Shown: one piece after another, positions 43,567 to 51,462 of the stretch
How positions within the stretch are numbered: the stretch's first letter is position 1
Layout: every line of letters starts with the position of its first letter
NCBI RefSeq assembly: GCF_900129195.1
Contig: NZ_FQUY01000007.1
Span: 1 to 64,000, forward strand
DNA from: Desulforamulus putei DSM 12395
Lineage (GTDB): Bacteria; Bacillota; Desulfotomaculia; Desulfotomaculales; Desulfotomaculaceae
Length of the DNA stretch: 64,000 bases
Direction: 5' to 3'
The notes under the pieces: model-generated
Database searches by the model: none
The model's input: only the letters and a program-made list of their open reading frames with translations
Told to the model about the DNA's origin: nothing
Translations under genes and position numbers: made by a program

Positions 43567-43973
43567 ATCCCATGGTAAAAACCTTGACTGTATCCGCCGG
43601 GGAAGGCAGGTACCGGGTGGATCTTTCAACCAGTATCACAGCAGAGGGTTTGGTGTGCCAGTTGTTTGGCGGTGAGAAGCCCCATGTGGGAGCGGTGGTT
43701 CTTTCCATACCCAGGCCCAGTTTGCAAGATCCTTGCCAATTAAGCTGTAATTCCAGTGTTTTACCTATGCTGGGACATAAAGAAGATGAAATCGCAAAAC
43801 CCCTTGCGGAAAAATTGGCCAAGCATTTTAAGCAGCCTGTGGTGCTGGTGGCAGGCATTCATATTGATCATGCCACTGCAGAGGAAATAAAGCTCCTGTT
43901 GGATCACTGCTGGCAAACGGTTGACAAGCTTTTAAATCACCCGGAAAGGGACACAATATCCCTAGCAAAGTGA
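43563..43973 (+). CDS. LpdD-like (prenylated-flavin chaperone family) protein
   Basis: About 136 residues (or 133 from ATG 43572, which has the better spaced ggaaagg site). It contains GGEKPHVGAVVLSIPRP, SSVLPMLGHKEDEIAKPLAE, and VVLVAGIHIDHATAEEI, which I recall from the LpdD/gallate decarboxylase subunit D-like family that helps load prenylated FMN into UbiD enzymes. A UbiD gene is present at 24524 but not adjacent. Here it is linked to two membrane proteins and a zinc-ribbon protein, so the role is uncertain. Confidence 0.65.
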   Translation: MNPMVKTLTVSAGEGRYRVDLSTSITAEGLVCQLFGGEKPHVGAVVLSIPRPSLQDPCQLSCNSSVLPMLGHKEDEIAKPLAEKLAKHFKQPVVLVAGIHIDHATAEEIKLLLDHCWQTVDKLLNHPERDTISLAK

Positions 43974-43987
43974 TGGGGTGAAAAAAC

Positions 43988-44302
43988 TTGGAAAAATTAT
44001 GTGTGTTATGTAACAGGCTTTACACGCTGACCATCGCCTGCCCCAACTGCGGCCAGGATCTTGATGATCTGGGATTAATACAGGATTTTTATGGCCCTTA
44101 CAGCGCCTATGAAGATCAAAAAAATTTTGAGGACGGCTACAAGGGTTATACAGATGATTGCTGCGTCCATTTGCTTGCTTGTAATTCCTGTGCCTTTCGT
44201 GAATTCCGCCCCATGAAGCGGTTATGGGAACAGGCCGTCACCAATGAAATGCCAGAGTTGACAGATATTACGTCGATAGACAATCCTGTTCACTGTCCAT
44301 AA
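43988..44302 (+). CDS. Zinc-ribbon-type hypothetical protein
   Basis: A 104-residue soluble protein beginning MEKLCVLCNRLYTLTIACPN and containing CPNCGQDLDDLG, giving two CxxC pairs that likely bind one zinc. Later CCVHLLACNSCAFREF adds four cysteines. TTG 43988 after gatggggtg. Last member but one of a small operon starting at 42593. Function unknown. Confidence 0.65.
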   Translation: MEKLCVLCNRLYTLTIACPNCGQDLDDLGLIQDFYGPYSAYEDQKNFEDGYKGYTDDCCVHLLACNSCAFREFRPMKRLWEQAVTNEMPELTDITSIDNPVHCP

Positions 44303-44322
44303 TAACAATGGAGGTGAATAAA

Positions 44323-44535
44323 ATGCGGCAGAATATGAATTCCACCGAACGCTGGTTGAGCGTAGTGGGAGGTCTCGCATTTGCCGGCTTGGGTCGCTCT
44401 GAGAACTTTCGCAATTCAATTCTGGGAAAAGGGATGACTTTGCTTGGTGTAAAGACAGCGGCAGTGGGGATGATTGGTTATGATCCCGTCATCGACTGGT
44501 TGGGTCAGAAAGATGAAGATGAGGATTTCTTTTAA
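44323..44535 (+). CDS. Small protein with hydrophobic centre (DUF2892-like)
   Basis: 70 residues. NSTERWLSVVGGLAFAGLGR and GMTLLGVKTAAVGMIGYDPV form two short hydrophobic stretches resembling DUF2892-type membrane-associated proteins, followed by an acidic end (QKDEDEDFF). ATG 44323 after aatggaggtgaataaa. Followed by a terminator. Assignment is tentative. Confidence 0.55.
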   Translation: MRQNMNSTERWLSVVGGLAFAGLGRSENFRNSILGKGMTLLGVKTAAVGMIGYDPVIDWLGQKDEDEDFF

Positions 44536-44541
44536 TAGGTA

Positions 44542-44570
44542 AACGTCCGGTACCCGCCGGACGTTCTTTT
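44542..44570 (+). terminator. Terminator after the small-protein operon
   Basis: aacgtccgg (44542-44550) and ccggacgtt (44557-44565), then cttttcc. Confidence 0.8.
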
Positions 44571-44597
44571 CCATAAAATTGGCCGGTTGTTTAATAA

Positions 44598-44846
44598 CTT
44601 GGGAGGGATACCGGTTGTCCTTTGATCGGAGCGAAGCATTACCGCGGTAAAGCCCTGGTGGTTTACGGTCATACCCCCGTGGAGAAGCCGCAGTTTCGCA
44701 ATAATACCATCGATATCGATACCGGTTGTGCAATGGGTGGCAAGCTGACAGCCCTGCGTTATCCGGAACGGGAAATTGTACAAGTTTCGGCCAAAAAGGT
44801 GTATTATGTAAGACCCGAGATAAGGGCATTGTCCGGGGTAAATTAA
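44598..44846 (+). pseudogene. C-terminal remnant of a PrpE/PNKP-like metallophosphatase
   Basis: The frame reads [40 protein letters not shown] and [11 protein letters not shown]. This matches the end of calcineurin-like phosphoesterases of the PrpE/polynucleotide kinase-phosphatase type, including the GHTP histidine motif. The N-terminal metal-binding motifs (GDxHG, GDxxDRG, GNHE) are absent: an in-frame stop at 44595 lies just upstream and full proteins exceed 200 residues. A TTG at 44622 with gggaggg upstream might still start a 74-residue product. Confidence 0.65.
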
Positions 44847-44847
44847 T

Positions 44848-45027
44848 TCAGTTCATTTGATCCGATAAATCAGCATCACACAGGGGGCAAAATTTTAAAA
44901 TGCCGGTGGCGGCAATCTCCTGGTTGCAGCGTTTGCATTTATATAAATAAATCATGGTGACGCCGCAATGGGGGCAAGTATCCAGGTCCAGGTGAATGTC
45001 CTTCTGACAATAAGGGCATATAACCAT
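44848..45027 (-). CDS. Small double zinc-ribbon protein
   Basis: A 59-residue protein from ATG 45027. Four CxxC pairs are evenly placed: CPYC (4-7), CPHC (18-21), CKRC (31-34), CPLC (47-50), so it should bind two zinc ions. Residues between are MVI, QKDIHLDLDT and GVTMIYLYK. aaaggga lies 13 bases upstream on the minus strand. Stop is one base from the end of the phosphatase remnant. Likely a real small gene; role unknown. Confidence 0.7.
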   Translation of the reverse strand: MVICPYCQKDIHLDLDTCPHCGVTMIYLYKCKRCNQEIAATGILKFCPLCDADLSDQMN

Positions 45028-45219
45028 AGAAAAGACATCCCTTTTGAGATGTGGGAAGTGAGAGATTAGAGGTGGGAATTGTTAACCTTTAGTATACTAT
45101 GCAGATATAAGGGAAACGTCCGGCGGTTTTCCCGGACTTCCTTTAATTTCATTGAACAATATCTGTTTTAAAAACTGTTCGAAGTTTCTTTTATTTTGTT
45201 GATAACGGCTATTTACTCG
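45028..45219. other. Intergenic
   Basis: Contains gtccgg (45118-45123) / ccggac (45132-45137), a small hairpin echoing the one at 44542, otherwise nothing evident. Confidence 0.4.
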
Positions 45220-45248
45220 TTGACAAATGTTCACAGTCTTGGTAGTAT
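45220..45248 (+). promoter_or_regulatory. Sigma-A promoter driving the purine riboswitch leader
   Basis: TTGACA (45220-45225), 17-base spacer, TAGTAT (45243-45248). It lies about 23 bases before the aptamer and is the best-matched promoter in this part of the window. Confidence 0.8.
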
Positions 45249-45270
45249 GATTTTGGACAAGTGAATCAAA

Positions 45271-45335
45271 TCCGTATATGCTTGGGAATTGGCCCAAGTG
45301 TTTCTACCGGGCAACCGTAATTGCCTGACTACGGA
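45271..45335 (+). promoter_or_regulatory. Guanine-class purine riboswitch aptamer
   Basis: P1 is tccgta (45271-45276) with tacgga (45330-45335). P2 is cttggg/cccaag around aattgg, J2/3 is gtttctacc, and P3 is cgggca/tgcctg around accgtaat. The J3/1 segment gactac has C at the ligand-pairing position, as in guanine/hypoxanthine aptamers (adenine aptamers have U). It is directly followed by a second aptamer. Confidence 0.9.
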
Positions 45336-45430
45336 GGGAAAGTGTACCTAGGGTTCCACAACCTTTGGGTTGGTTTGGTCCAAGCGGTACAGGCGTTTTA
45401 CGCTACACCTATAGGGATAAAAGCCCAGGA
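45336..45430 (+). promoter_or_regulatory. ykkC-family subtype 2 (PRPP-type) riboswitch aptamer
   Basis: Blocks gtgtacctagggttcca, ggtttggtccaagcggtaca and acctatagggataaaagccc match the conserved parts of the ykkC subtype 2 aptamers (ppGpp or PRPP). Guanine aptamers joined to PRPP aptamers are a known tandem arrangement controlling purine genes, so PRPP is favoured. Its 3' end overlaps the terminator stem (aaaagcccagga), giving the usual ligand-dependent antitermination. Confidence 0.75.
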
Positions 45431-45481
45431 GGTAGGTTTCACTCTGCTGAGAATGAAACCTATCTGTCCTGGGCTTTTTTG
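45422..45481 (+). terminator. Expression-platform terminator of the tandem riboswitch
   Basis: agcccagga (45422-45430) pairs with tcctgggct (45467-45475), with an inner stem ggtaggtttca / tgaaacctatc, and the run tttttt follows. Confidence 0.9.
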
Positions 45482-45534
45482 CACCGCGTCATTGCAAAAA
45501 GGATAGGCTTGCTTAAGCCGGTAACTCCTTTGGA

Positions 45535-45732
45535 TTATAATTTTATTACGTTGGCCGCCTGCGGGCCGCGAGCGCCTTCTACTATTTCAAACTCTACCGG
45601 TTGACCTTCCTCGAGAGTACGATAACCTTCGGCCTGAATAGCAGAGTAGTGGACAAAAACATCGGTGCCGGACTCGGCTTCAATAAAACCGTAGCCCTTG
45701 TTGGCATTAAACCATTTAACCTTACCTTGCAA
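45535..45732 (-). CDS. Cold shock protein
   Basis: A 65-residue CspA/CspB-type OB-fold RNA chaperone. RNP1-like GYGFIEA and RNP2-like VFVHYSAIQ are present in [20 protein letters not shown]. The start is TTG 45732, with ggaggaaatacat before it. It lies on the strand opposite the purine riboswitch and its presumed operon: any read-through transcript from 45256 towards 45984 would be antisense to this whole gene. Confidence 0.96.
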   Translation of the reverse strand: MQGKVKWFNANKGYGFIEAESGTDVFVHYSAIQAEGYRTLEEGQPVEFEIVEGARGPQAANVIKL

Positions 45733-45983
45733 TGTATTTCCTCCTCAAGATTAAATAAAGCATTAACGCTTCCATCCTAAAGTATTGGCAATAACTTGCT
45801 AAACTATTCCTAACTGAAAAATTATTTTGTCCATATAATTAATATTTAATATTCTTTGGCTGCAGATCCGTTCTTTAAAAAATAAATACTGATGGCCGGC
45901 GAAGGCAGGCCGGTATTTCCAGGGGGTGGGAAAACAGCGTTTTTGGTTATAAATTCATGAATTTAGTAAAGGGAGGGTAAAAG
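45733..45983. other. Divergent leader between csp and the nucleoside-binding lipoprotein gene
   Basis: AT-rich with the csp ribosome site on one strand and aaagggaggg on the other. A small stem ccggc/gccgg sits near 45896-45913. No purine aptamer lies here, and no confident promoter for the plus strand was found. Confidence 0.45.
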
Positions 45984-47093
45984 GTGAAAAGAATCATATC
46001 TTTTGTTTTCATGTTGGTATTCGTCGTTGCTCTGGTTGGCTGCGGCGGCGAGAAGCCCAAGGCTCAGGAAGATAAAAAGGAACCTGCAGCCAAGGAAAAG
46101 TTAAAAGTTGCCTTTATTTATGTCGGACCCGTCGGGGACGGCGGTTGGAGCTATGCCCATGACCAGGGGCGCAAGTATTTAGAACAGCAAATGCCGGATG
46201 TAGAAACCAGCTATATTGAGTCTGTACCTGAAGGGGCTGACTCTGAGCGTGTTTTAACCGAACTGGTTGAAAAGGGCAACAAAATTATTTTTGCTACCAG
46301 TTTTGGTTACATGGACAGCGTTATTAAAGTGGCTCAAAAATATCCCGATGTGAAATTCTTGCATTGCTCCGGCTATAAAACTGCGGAGAACGTAGGTACT
46401 TACTTTGGCCGTATGTACCAGGCCCGTTATCTCACCGGTATCATCGCCGGTAAAACCACCAAGAGCAACACCATCGGCTACGTTGCCGCATTCCCCATTC
46501 CCGAAGTTATTCGCGGCATCAACGCCTTTACCCTGGGGGTTCGTTCTGTAAACCCCAATGCCAAGGTAAAAGTGGTTTGGACCAACACATGGTATGATCC
46601 CGCCGCTGAAAAAGAAGCAGCCAAGAGCTTGCTGGAAGCCGGCGCCGATGTGATTACCCAGCACCAGGATACTCCCGGCCCCCAACAGGCTGCTGAAGAA
46701 AAAGGAAAATTCAGTATCGGCTACAACAGCGACATGAGCAAAATGGCTCCCAAGGCGGTGATGACCTCTGCCGTTTGGAACTGGGGTCCCTACTATGTGG
46801 AAACTGTCAAAGCCATCAAAGAAGGAACCTGGAAGAGCAGCCAGTACTGGGGCCCCATGTCTGATAAAATCGTTGACCTGGCCCCCTATGGCCCGATGGT
46901 TCCCGAAGATGTGAAGAAGCTGGTAGAAGCTAAAAAGCAGGAAATTCTGGAAGGTAAATTCGATGTCTTCACCGGTCCCATCAAGGACCAGACCGGTAAA
47001 GAGCGTGTAGCCGCCGGACAGAAGATGACCGATGCGGAAATGCTTTCCTTCGACTGGTTTGTTGAAGGTGTAGACGGTACCATTCCCAAGTAA
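45984..47093 (+). CDS. BMP-family nucleoside-binding lipoprotein
   Basis: A 369-residue substrate-binding protein of the basic membrane protein (BMP/Med) family. Signal peptide with lipobox (VFVVALVGCGG; Cys near 20), then the mature domain KVAFIYVGPVGDGGWSYAHD, GRMYQARYLTGIIAGKTTKS, NTIGYVAAFPIPEVIRGINA and QHQDTPGPQQAAEE. Family members capture nucleosides such as guanosine or inosine. GTG 45984 after aaagggagggtaaaag. First gene of an ABC transporter plus xpt unit, matching control by the guanine/PRPP riboswitch upstream. Confidence 0.92.
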   Translation: MKRIISFVFMLVFVVALVGCGGEKPKAQEDKKEPAAKEKLKVAFIYVGPVGDGGWSYAHDQGRKYLEQQMPDVETSYIESVPEGADSERVLTELVEKGNKIIFATSFGYMDSVIKVAQKYPDVKFLHCSGYKTAENVGTYFGRMYQARYLTGIIAGKTTKSNTIGYVAAFPIPEVIRGINAFTLGVRSVNPNAKVKVVWTNTWYDPAAEKEAAKSLLEAGADVITQHQDTPGPQQAAEEKGKFSIGYNSDMSKMAPKAVMTSAVWNWGPYYVETVKAIKEGTWKSSQYWGPMSDKIVDLAPYGPMVPEDVKKLVEAKKQEILEGKFDVFTGPIKDQTGKERVAAGQKMTDAEMLSFDWFVEGVDGTIPK

Positions 47094-47102
47094 AAATAAC
47101 GC

Positions 47103-47130
47103 GCTGCTGGCAGGGAATCCTGCCAGCAGC
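47103..47130 (+). other. Intergenic hairpin between binding protein and ATPase
   Basis: gctgctggcagg (47103-47114) and cctgccagcagc (47119-47130), loop gaat, no T run. Such stems often protect the upstream mRNA so that the binding protein is made in excess. Confidence 0.7.
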
Positions 47131-47152
47131 TGAATTTAAGGGGCGAAAGGAC

Positions 47153-48682
47153 TTGACTGCCGATTTTCTGGTGGAAATGAAACAAATCACCAAAAGGTTC
47201 CCGGGAGTGCTGGCCAACGACCGCGTTGATCTGCAGGTAAAGAGAGGAGAAATCCTTGCTTTGCTGGGGGAAAACGGTTCCGGTAAAAGCACCCTTATGT
47301 CCATTTTGTCAGGACTTTATCGACCGGACGCCGGTGAGATTTATGTTGAGGGCAGAAAGGTGACCTTCAAGTCACCCCGGGAAGCCATTGACGCCGGAAT
47401 TGGTATGGTACACCAGCACTTTAAGCAGGTGGATACCTTTTCAGTGGCAGAAAACATAATTTTGGGCAGTAAAGAAGCGAAATTCCTGCTGAAGGCAGGC
47501 AAAGTGGAGAAAGAGATCGAAGAACTCTCCCGGGGTTACGGTCTACAGGTGGACCCAACTGCTAAGATTTGGCAGCTATCCATCGCCGAGAGACAAAGGG
47601 TGGAGATTGTCAAGATGCTGTACCGGGGGTCCAAGCTGTTGATTCTTGATGAACCCACGGCGGTTCTTACTCCCCAGGAGGCCCGGGAACTGTTCCAAGT
47701 CATCCGTCAGATGACCGCCCGGGGACAATCGATCATTCTAATTACCCATAAATTAAACGAAGTCATGGAAGTGGCGGACAGGGTCACCGTCCTGCGAAGC
47801 GGCGTGGCTGTGGCCACCAGGGAAAGACAGCAGGTAAATCAACGGGAACTGGCCAGACTCATGATGGGTCAGGATATTATTGTTCCCAGCAAAAAGAACC
47901 CCGGTCAATTTGGCCAAGAGGTACTGAAACTCGAGAGCGCTACGGCGGACAGCGACAGCCGTCGGCCGGGCTTGAAGGATATTTCCTTAACCGTTCGGCA
48001 GGGGGAAATCCTGGGCATTGCCGGTATTGCCGGCAACGGACGGCGGGAATTGGCAGAGGTTATTGCGGGTTTACGCCCCCTTTCCAAGGGTAAAATCTTA
48101 ATTGGCGGCAAAGATGTTACCAATCTTTCACCCCTGGAAATCATTGAAGAAGGGGTCAGTTATATTCCGGAGGACCGCCTGGGCTCCGGGCTGGTGCCCA
48201 ACCTTGGTGCAGTGGATAATCTTATTTTAAAGGAATACCGCCGACCTGGGCTGGGCAGGGGTCCGTTTATCAACCGCCGCAAGGCCGGGGAGTTTGCCGC
48301 CCGGCTGATCCAGGACGTGGGGGTTAAAGTCACAGGCCTGGAAGTGCCGGTTAAAAAGCTGTCCGGCGGTAACTTGCAAAGGCTTTTGCTGGCCAGGGAA
48401 CTGGCGTCCTCCCCCAAGGTGATTGTGGCTGTGTATCCGGTGCGGGGATTGGACATTGCGGCCTCCGAGGCGGTACATAAAATGCTCCTGGAACAAAGGA
48501 GTAAGGGTGCGGCCATTGTTTTGATTTCCGAGGACCTGGAGGAACTCCTCAAACTATCGGATCATATCGGCGTTCTATATAAAGGGAGGTTAATGGGAAT
48601 TCTGCCGGTGGAGGAAGCAGAACCGGAGAAAATTGGACTGATGATGTTGGGTGCACAACCAGGGGAGGTTATGGCATCATGA
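47153..48682 (+). CDS. Nucleoside ABC transporter ATPase (two ABC domains)
   Basis: A 509-residue protein with two fused ATPase domains as in sugar/nucleoside importers (NupO/YufO type). Domain 1: Walker A LLGENGSGKSTL, LSIAERQRVEIVKML, Walker B LLILDEPTAVLTPQEA. Domain 2: degenerate Walker A (GIAGNGRREL), signature LSGGNLQRLLLARELA and VIVAVYPVRGLDIAA. TTG 47153 after ggggcgaaagga. Its stop overlaps the permease start by four bases. Confidence 0.93.
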   Translation: MTADFLVEMKQITKRFPGVLANDRVDLQVKRGEILALLGENGSGKSTLMSILSGLYRPDAGEIYVEGRKVTFKSPREAIDAGIGMVHQHFKQVDTFSVAENIILGSKEAKFLLKAGKVEKEIEELSRGYGLQVDPTAKIWQLSIAERQRVEIVKMLYRGSKLLILDEPTAVLTPQEARELFQVIRQMTARGQSIILITHKLNEVMEVADRVTVLRSGVAVATRERQQVNQRELARLMMGQDIIVPSKKNPGQFGQEVLKLESATADSDSRRPGLKDISLTVRQGEILGIAGIAGNGRRELAEVIAGLRPLSKGKILIGGKDVTNLSPLEIIEEGVSYIPEDRLGSGLVPNLGAVDNLILKEYRRPGLGRGPFINRRKAGEFAARLIQDVGVKVTGLEVPVKKLSGGNLQRLLLARELASSPKVIVAVYPVRGLDIAASEAVHKMLLEQRSKGAAIVLISEDLEELLKLSDHIGVLYKGRLMGILPVEEAEPEKIGLMMLGAQPGEVMAS

Positions 48683-49773
48683 TCAGATTGGAAAGACGTT
48701 CCGCGCCCTCTCCTGCAGGGATGGTTTTGATACCTTTGACAGCGATTTTTCTGGCCCTGTTGACAGGAGCCGTTTTTCTCTATATAAACGGCCTGGGGTC
48801 GCCCAAAGGCATTAGCTGGGGGCAAGTGCTGGCTGTCTATACCGGCATGTTGGACGGAGCCTTCGGCTCTGGCTATGGCCTTTCAGAGACCATTGTGAAG
48901 GCCATTCCCTTGATGCTTTGCGGACTGGGTGTATCCATTGCCTTCCGGATGCAGTTATGGAACATCGGCGCCGAAGGCCAATTTTATATGGGAGCCTTTG
49001 CGGCGGCCTGGGTGGCCTTAAGCTTTCCAGACCTGCCCGCCTGTGTGATGCTGCCTGCCATGGTGTTGACGGGAATGCTGTGCGGCGGCCTGTGGGGACT
49101 GATCCCGGCCGTCCCCAGGGCATACCTGGGCGTCAACGAAACCATTACCACCTTGATGCTGAACTATGTAGCCATTTTATGGGTGAACTATCTTGTTTTC
49201 GGTCCCTGGAAAGACCCCCAGGGCATGAACTTCCCGCTGAGTAAACCCTTTACACCGGCGGCCGTCTTACCTACGCTGGGTAACAGTCGGGTACATCTTG
49301 GTCTGGCTTTTGCGCTGGTGCTGGCGGTGGCGCTCTGGATTGCTTTACGACAGTCCCGCTGGGGCTATGAGGTAACGGTAATTGGGGAAAGTCCCAGAGC
49401 CGCCCGCTATGCAGGGATGAATATTACAAAAAATATTTTGCTGGTGATGTTTTTCAGCGGGGCCATAGCGGGACTGGCGGGGATGGCGGAAGTTTCCGCC
49501 ATTGCCCAAAGGATGCAGCAGGGATTGAGTCCCGGTTACGGCTATACCGCCATCATTGTGGCCTGGCTGGCTAAATTAAATCCCTTTGCCATCCTTTTGG
49601 TTTCTTTTTTACTGGGCGCCCTGCAGGTGGGGGGATATAGCGTGCAGTCCAGCGGTGTGCCCGCCGCCATTGTGTTTATGATTCAAGGGGCGCTGTTATT
49701 CTTTGTACTGGGTGGGGAATTTTTCAACCGTTATAAAATTGTCTGCACAGGCAAAACAAAGATGGAGGTGTAG
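48679..49773 (+). CDS. Nucleoside ABC transporter permease 1
   Basis: A 364-residue membrane protein of the BPD_transp_2 class (NupP/YufP type). Hydrophobic segments begin at about 17-37 (VLIPLTAIFLALLTGAVFLY); IAFRMQLWNIGAEGQFYMGA and LNYVAILWVNYLVFGPWKDP are family stretches. It pairs with the permease encoded next. Translationally linked to the ATPase gene (ATGA overlap). Confidence 0.92.
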   Translation: MIRLERRSAPSPAGMVLIPLTAIFLALLTGAVFLYINGLGSPKGISWGQVLAVYTGMLDGAFGSGYGLSETIVKAIPLMLCGLGVSIAFRMQLWNIGAEGQFYMGAFAAAWVALSFPDLPACVMLPAMVLTGMLCGGLWGLIPAVPRAYLGVNETITTLMLNYVAILWVNYLVFGPWKDPQGMNFPLSKPFTPAAVLPTLGNSRVHLGLAFALVLAVALWIALRQSRWGYEVTVIGESPRAARYAGMNITKNILLVMFFSGAIAGLAGMAEVSAIAQRMQQGLSPGYGYTAIIVAWLAKLNPFAILLVSFLLGALQVGGYSVQSSGVPAAIVFMIQGALLFFVLGGEFFNRYKIVCTGKTKMEV

Positions 49774-49776
49774 CCA

Positions 49777-50709
49777 GTGACTCAGGAATTTCTCATAACC
49801 ATTTTGGCTACCGCCATTACTGCAGGGACTCCCATCCTTTATGCCGCACTGGGAGAACTGCTGGCAGAGAGATGCGGCATTCTCAACCTGGGTGTTGAGG
49901 GAATGATGCTGGTGGGTGCCGTCACCGGGTTTGTATTTGCCGTCCGAAGCAACGACCCCTGGGTGGGAGTCCTGGCAGCCATGCTGGGTGGCGGGGCCCT
50001 TGCTCTGGTTCATGCCTTTTTAACGGTCACTTTACAGGCCAACCAGGTGGTCAGCGGTCTGGCCCTGACTTTATTTGGCACTGGGCTTTCCGGGTTTATC
50101 GGCAAGCCCTATATCGGGATTCCGGTGGAAAATGCCTTTAAACCGGTAACGCTGGGGTTCCTCAGTGATATTCCCGTCCTGGGACCTGTTTTTTTTCACC
50201 ATGACCCGCTGGTTTATGTCACTTATATTTTGGTACCGGTTCTCTGGTTTTTCATTTACTATACCCGACCTGGTTTGCACCTGCGGGCTGTGGGGGAAAA
50301 CCCCGCTGCCGCCGATTCTCTGGGGGTCAGTGTTTATCGAGTAAGGTATCTCTATGTTACCCTGGGCGGTATGCTGGCGGGGGTGGGCGGTGCCTATCTT
50401 TCCCTGGCTTATGCGCCTACCTGGCTGGAAAACATGACCGCCGGCCGGGGTTGGATCGCGGTGGCATTGGTGATATTTGCCATCTGGAATCCCCTGAGAG
50501 CCATGCTGGGCAGCTATATCTTCGGTGGCATTGATGCGCTGGGCTTTCGTGCCCAGGCCATGGGCGTCATGATACCGTCCTTCTTTTTGAAGATGTTGCC
50601 CTATATCTTTACCATTCTCGTGTTAATTATGGTAACTCGCAAAGCCATGGCCAACCGGGTGGGCGCTCCGGGAGCGTTAGGCTTACCCTACGACCGTGAA
50701 GAACGCTGA
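49777..50709 (+). CDS. Nucleoside ABC transporter permease 2
   Basis: A 310-residue BPD_transp_2 permease (NupQ/YufQ type) with [36 protein letters not shown] and [23 protein letters not shown] 49777 is three bases after the previous stop, with atggaggtgtagcca as ribosome site. Completes the transporter encoded from 45984. Confidence 0.93.
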   Translation: MTQEFLITILATAITAGTPILYAALGELLAERCGILNLGVEGMMLVGAVTGFVFAVRSNDPWVGVLAAMLGGGALALVHAFLTVTLQANQVVSGLALTLFGTGLSGFIGKPYIGIPVENAFKPVTLGFLSDIPVLGPVFFHHDPLVYVTYILVPVLWFFIYYTRPGLHLRAVGENPAAADSLGVSVYRVRYLYVTLGGMLAGVGGAYLSLAYAPTWLENMTAGRGWIAVALVIFAIWNPLRAMLGSYIFGGIDALGFRAQAMGVMIPSFFLKMLPYIFTILVLIMVTRKAMANRVGAPGALGLPYDREER

Positions 50710-50726
50710 AACATAAGGGGGATCCT

Positions 50727-51299
50727 ATGCAGCTTTTAAGAGATAAAATCATACATAACAGTCAAATTGTTTCCGATCAAATTTTGCGCGTGGACTCTTT
50801 CATCAATCATATGATTGACCCCAATGTGATGTTGGAAATCGGCCGTGAATTTGCCCGTCGGTTTTCAGATGCAAAGATCACCAAGGTATTAACGGTTGAA
50901 GCTTCCGGCATCGCCGTAGGCTTGACCACGGCGATGGCCCTTAACGTTCCTTTACTGTTTGCCAAGAAAAAGATGCCGTCTACCTTGCAGCAAAATTATT
51001 ATTTGTCCAATATCCATTCCTTTACCAAAAATGAGTCCGTGGATATTTATGTGGCCAAACAATATTTAAGCTGCCATGACAGGGTTCTCATCGTGGATGA
51101 CTTTCTGGCCCGGGGTGAAGCCCTGAAGGGACTGACCCAGCTTGTTAAGCAGGCCGGAGCCGAGCTGGTGGGCGTTGGTATTGTCATTGAAAAGGTATTT
51201 CAGGGCGGGGGCAAAAACCTGCGCGACTCCGGCGTGAGGATTGAGTCGTTAATTAAAATTAAGAGCCTGGAAGGCGGAAAACTTCAACTGGAGGAATAA
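50727..51299 (+). CDS. xpt: Xanthine phosphoribosyltransferase
   Basis: A 190-residue PRTase beginning [20 protein letters not shown], with the PRPP loop [20 protein letters not shown] and [20 protein letters not shown]. It makes XMP from xanthine and PRPP. It is 17 bases after the permease, with taagggggatcct as ribosome site. Both ligands inferred for the upstream riboswitch (guanine and PRPP) relate to its reaction. A terminator overlaps the stop. Confidence 0.96.
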   Translation: MQLLRDKIIHNSQIVSDQILRVDSFINHMIDPNVMLEIGREFARRFSDAKITKVLTVEASGIAVGLTTAMALNVPLLFAKKKMPSTLQQNYYLSNIHSFTKNESVDIYVAKQYLSCHDRVLIVDDFLARGEALKGLTQLVKQAGAELVGVGIVIEKVFQGGGKNLRDSGVRIESLIKIKSLEGGKLQLEE

Positions 51300-51325
51300 G
51301 ACCGGCATACCGGTCTGTTTTCTTT
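51299..51325 (+). terminator. Terminator after xpt
   Basis: agaccgg (51299-51305) and ccggtct (51310-51316), then gttttctttt. Confidence 0.85.
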
Positions 51326-51462
51326 TCTTGGTTTCGGTAGCTTTTCAAAACAAAACAAGATATGATTATGGCAAAGAGCCCTTTAATTTTGTCGTTGCGC
51401 CAACCACATGATGGAACTTTCTGTTCTGACGCTACGTCAATAAAGTAACAGGAGGGAAATCT

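Noticed and set aside
45321-45604. Plus-strand open frames across the purine riboswitch
   Set aside because: The sequence is explained by two aptamers and a terminator, and the frames have no motif.
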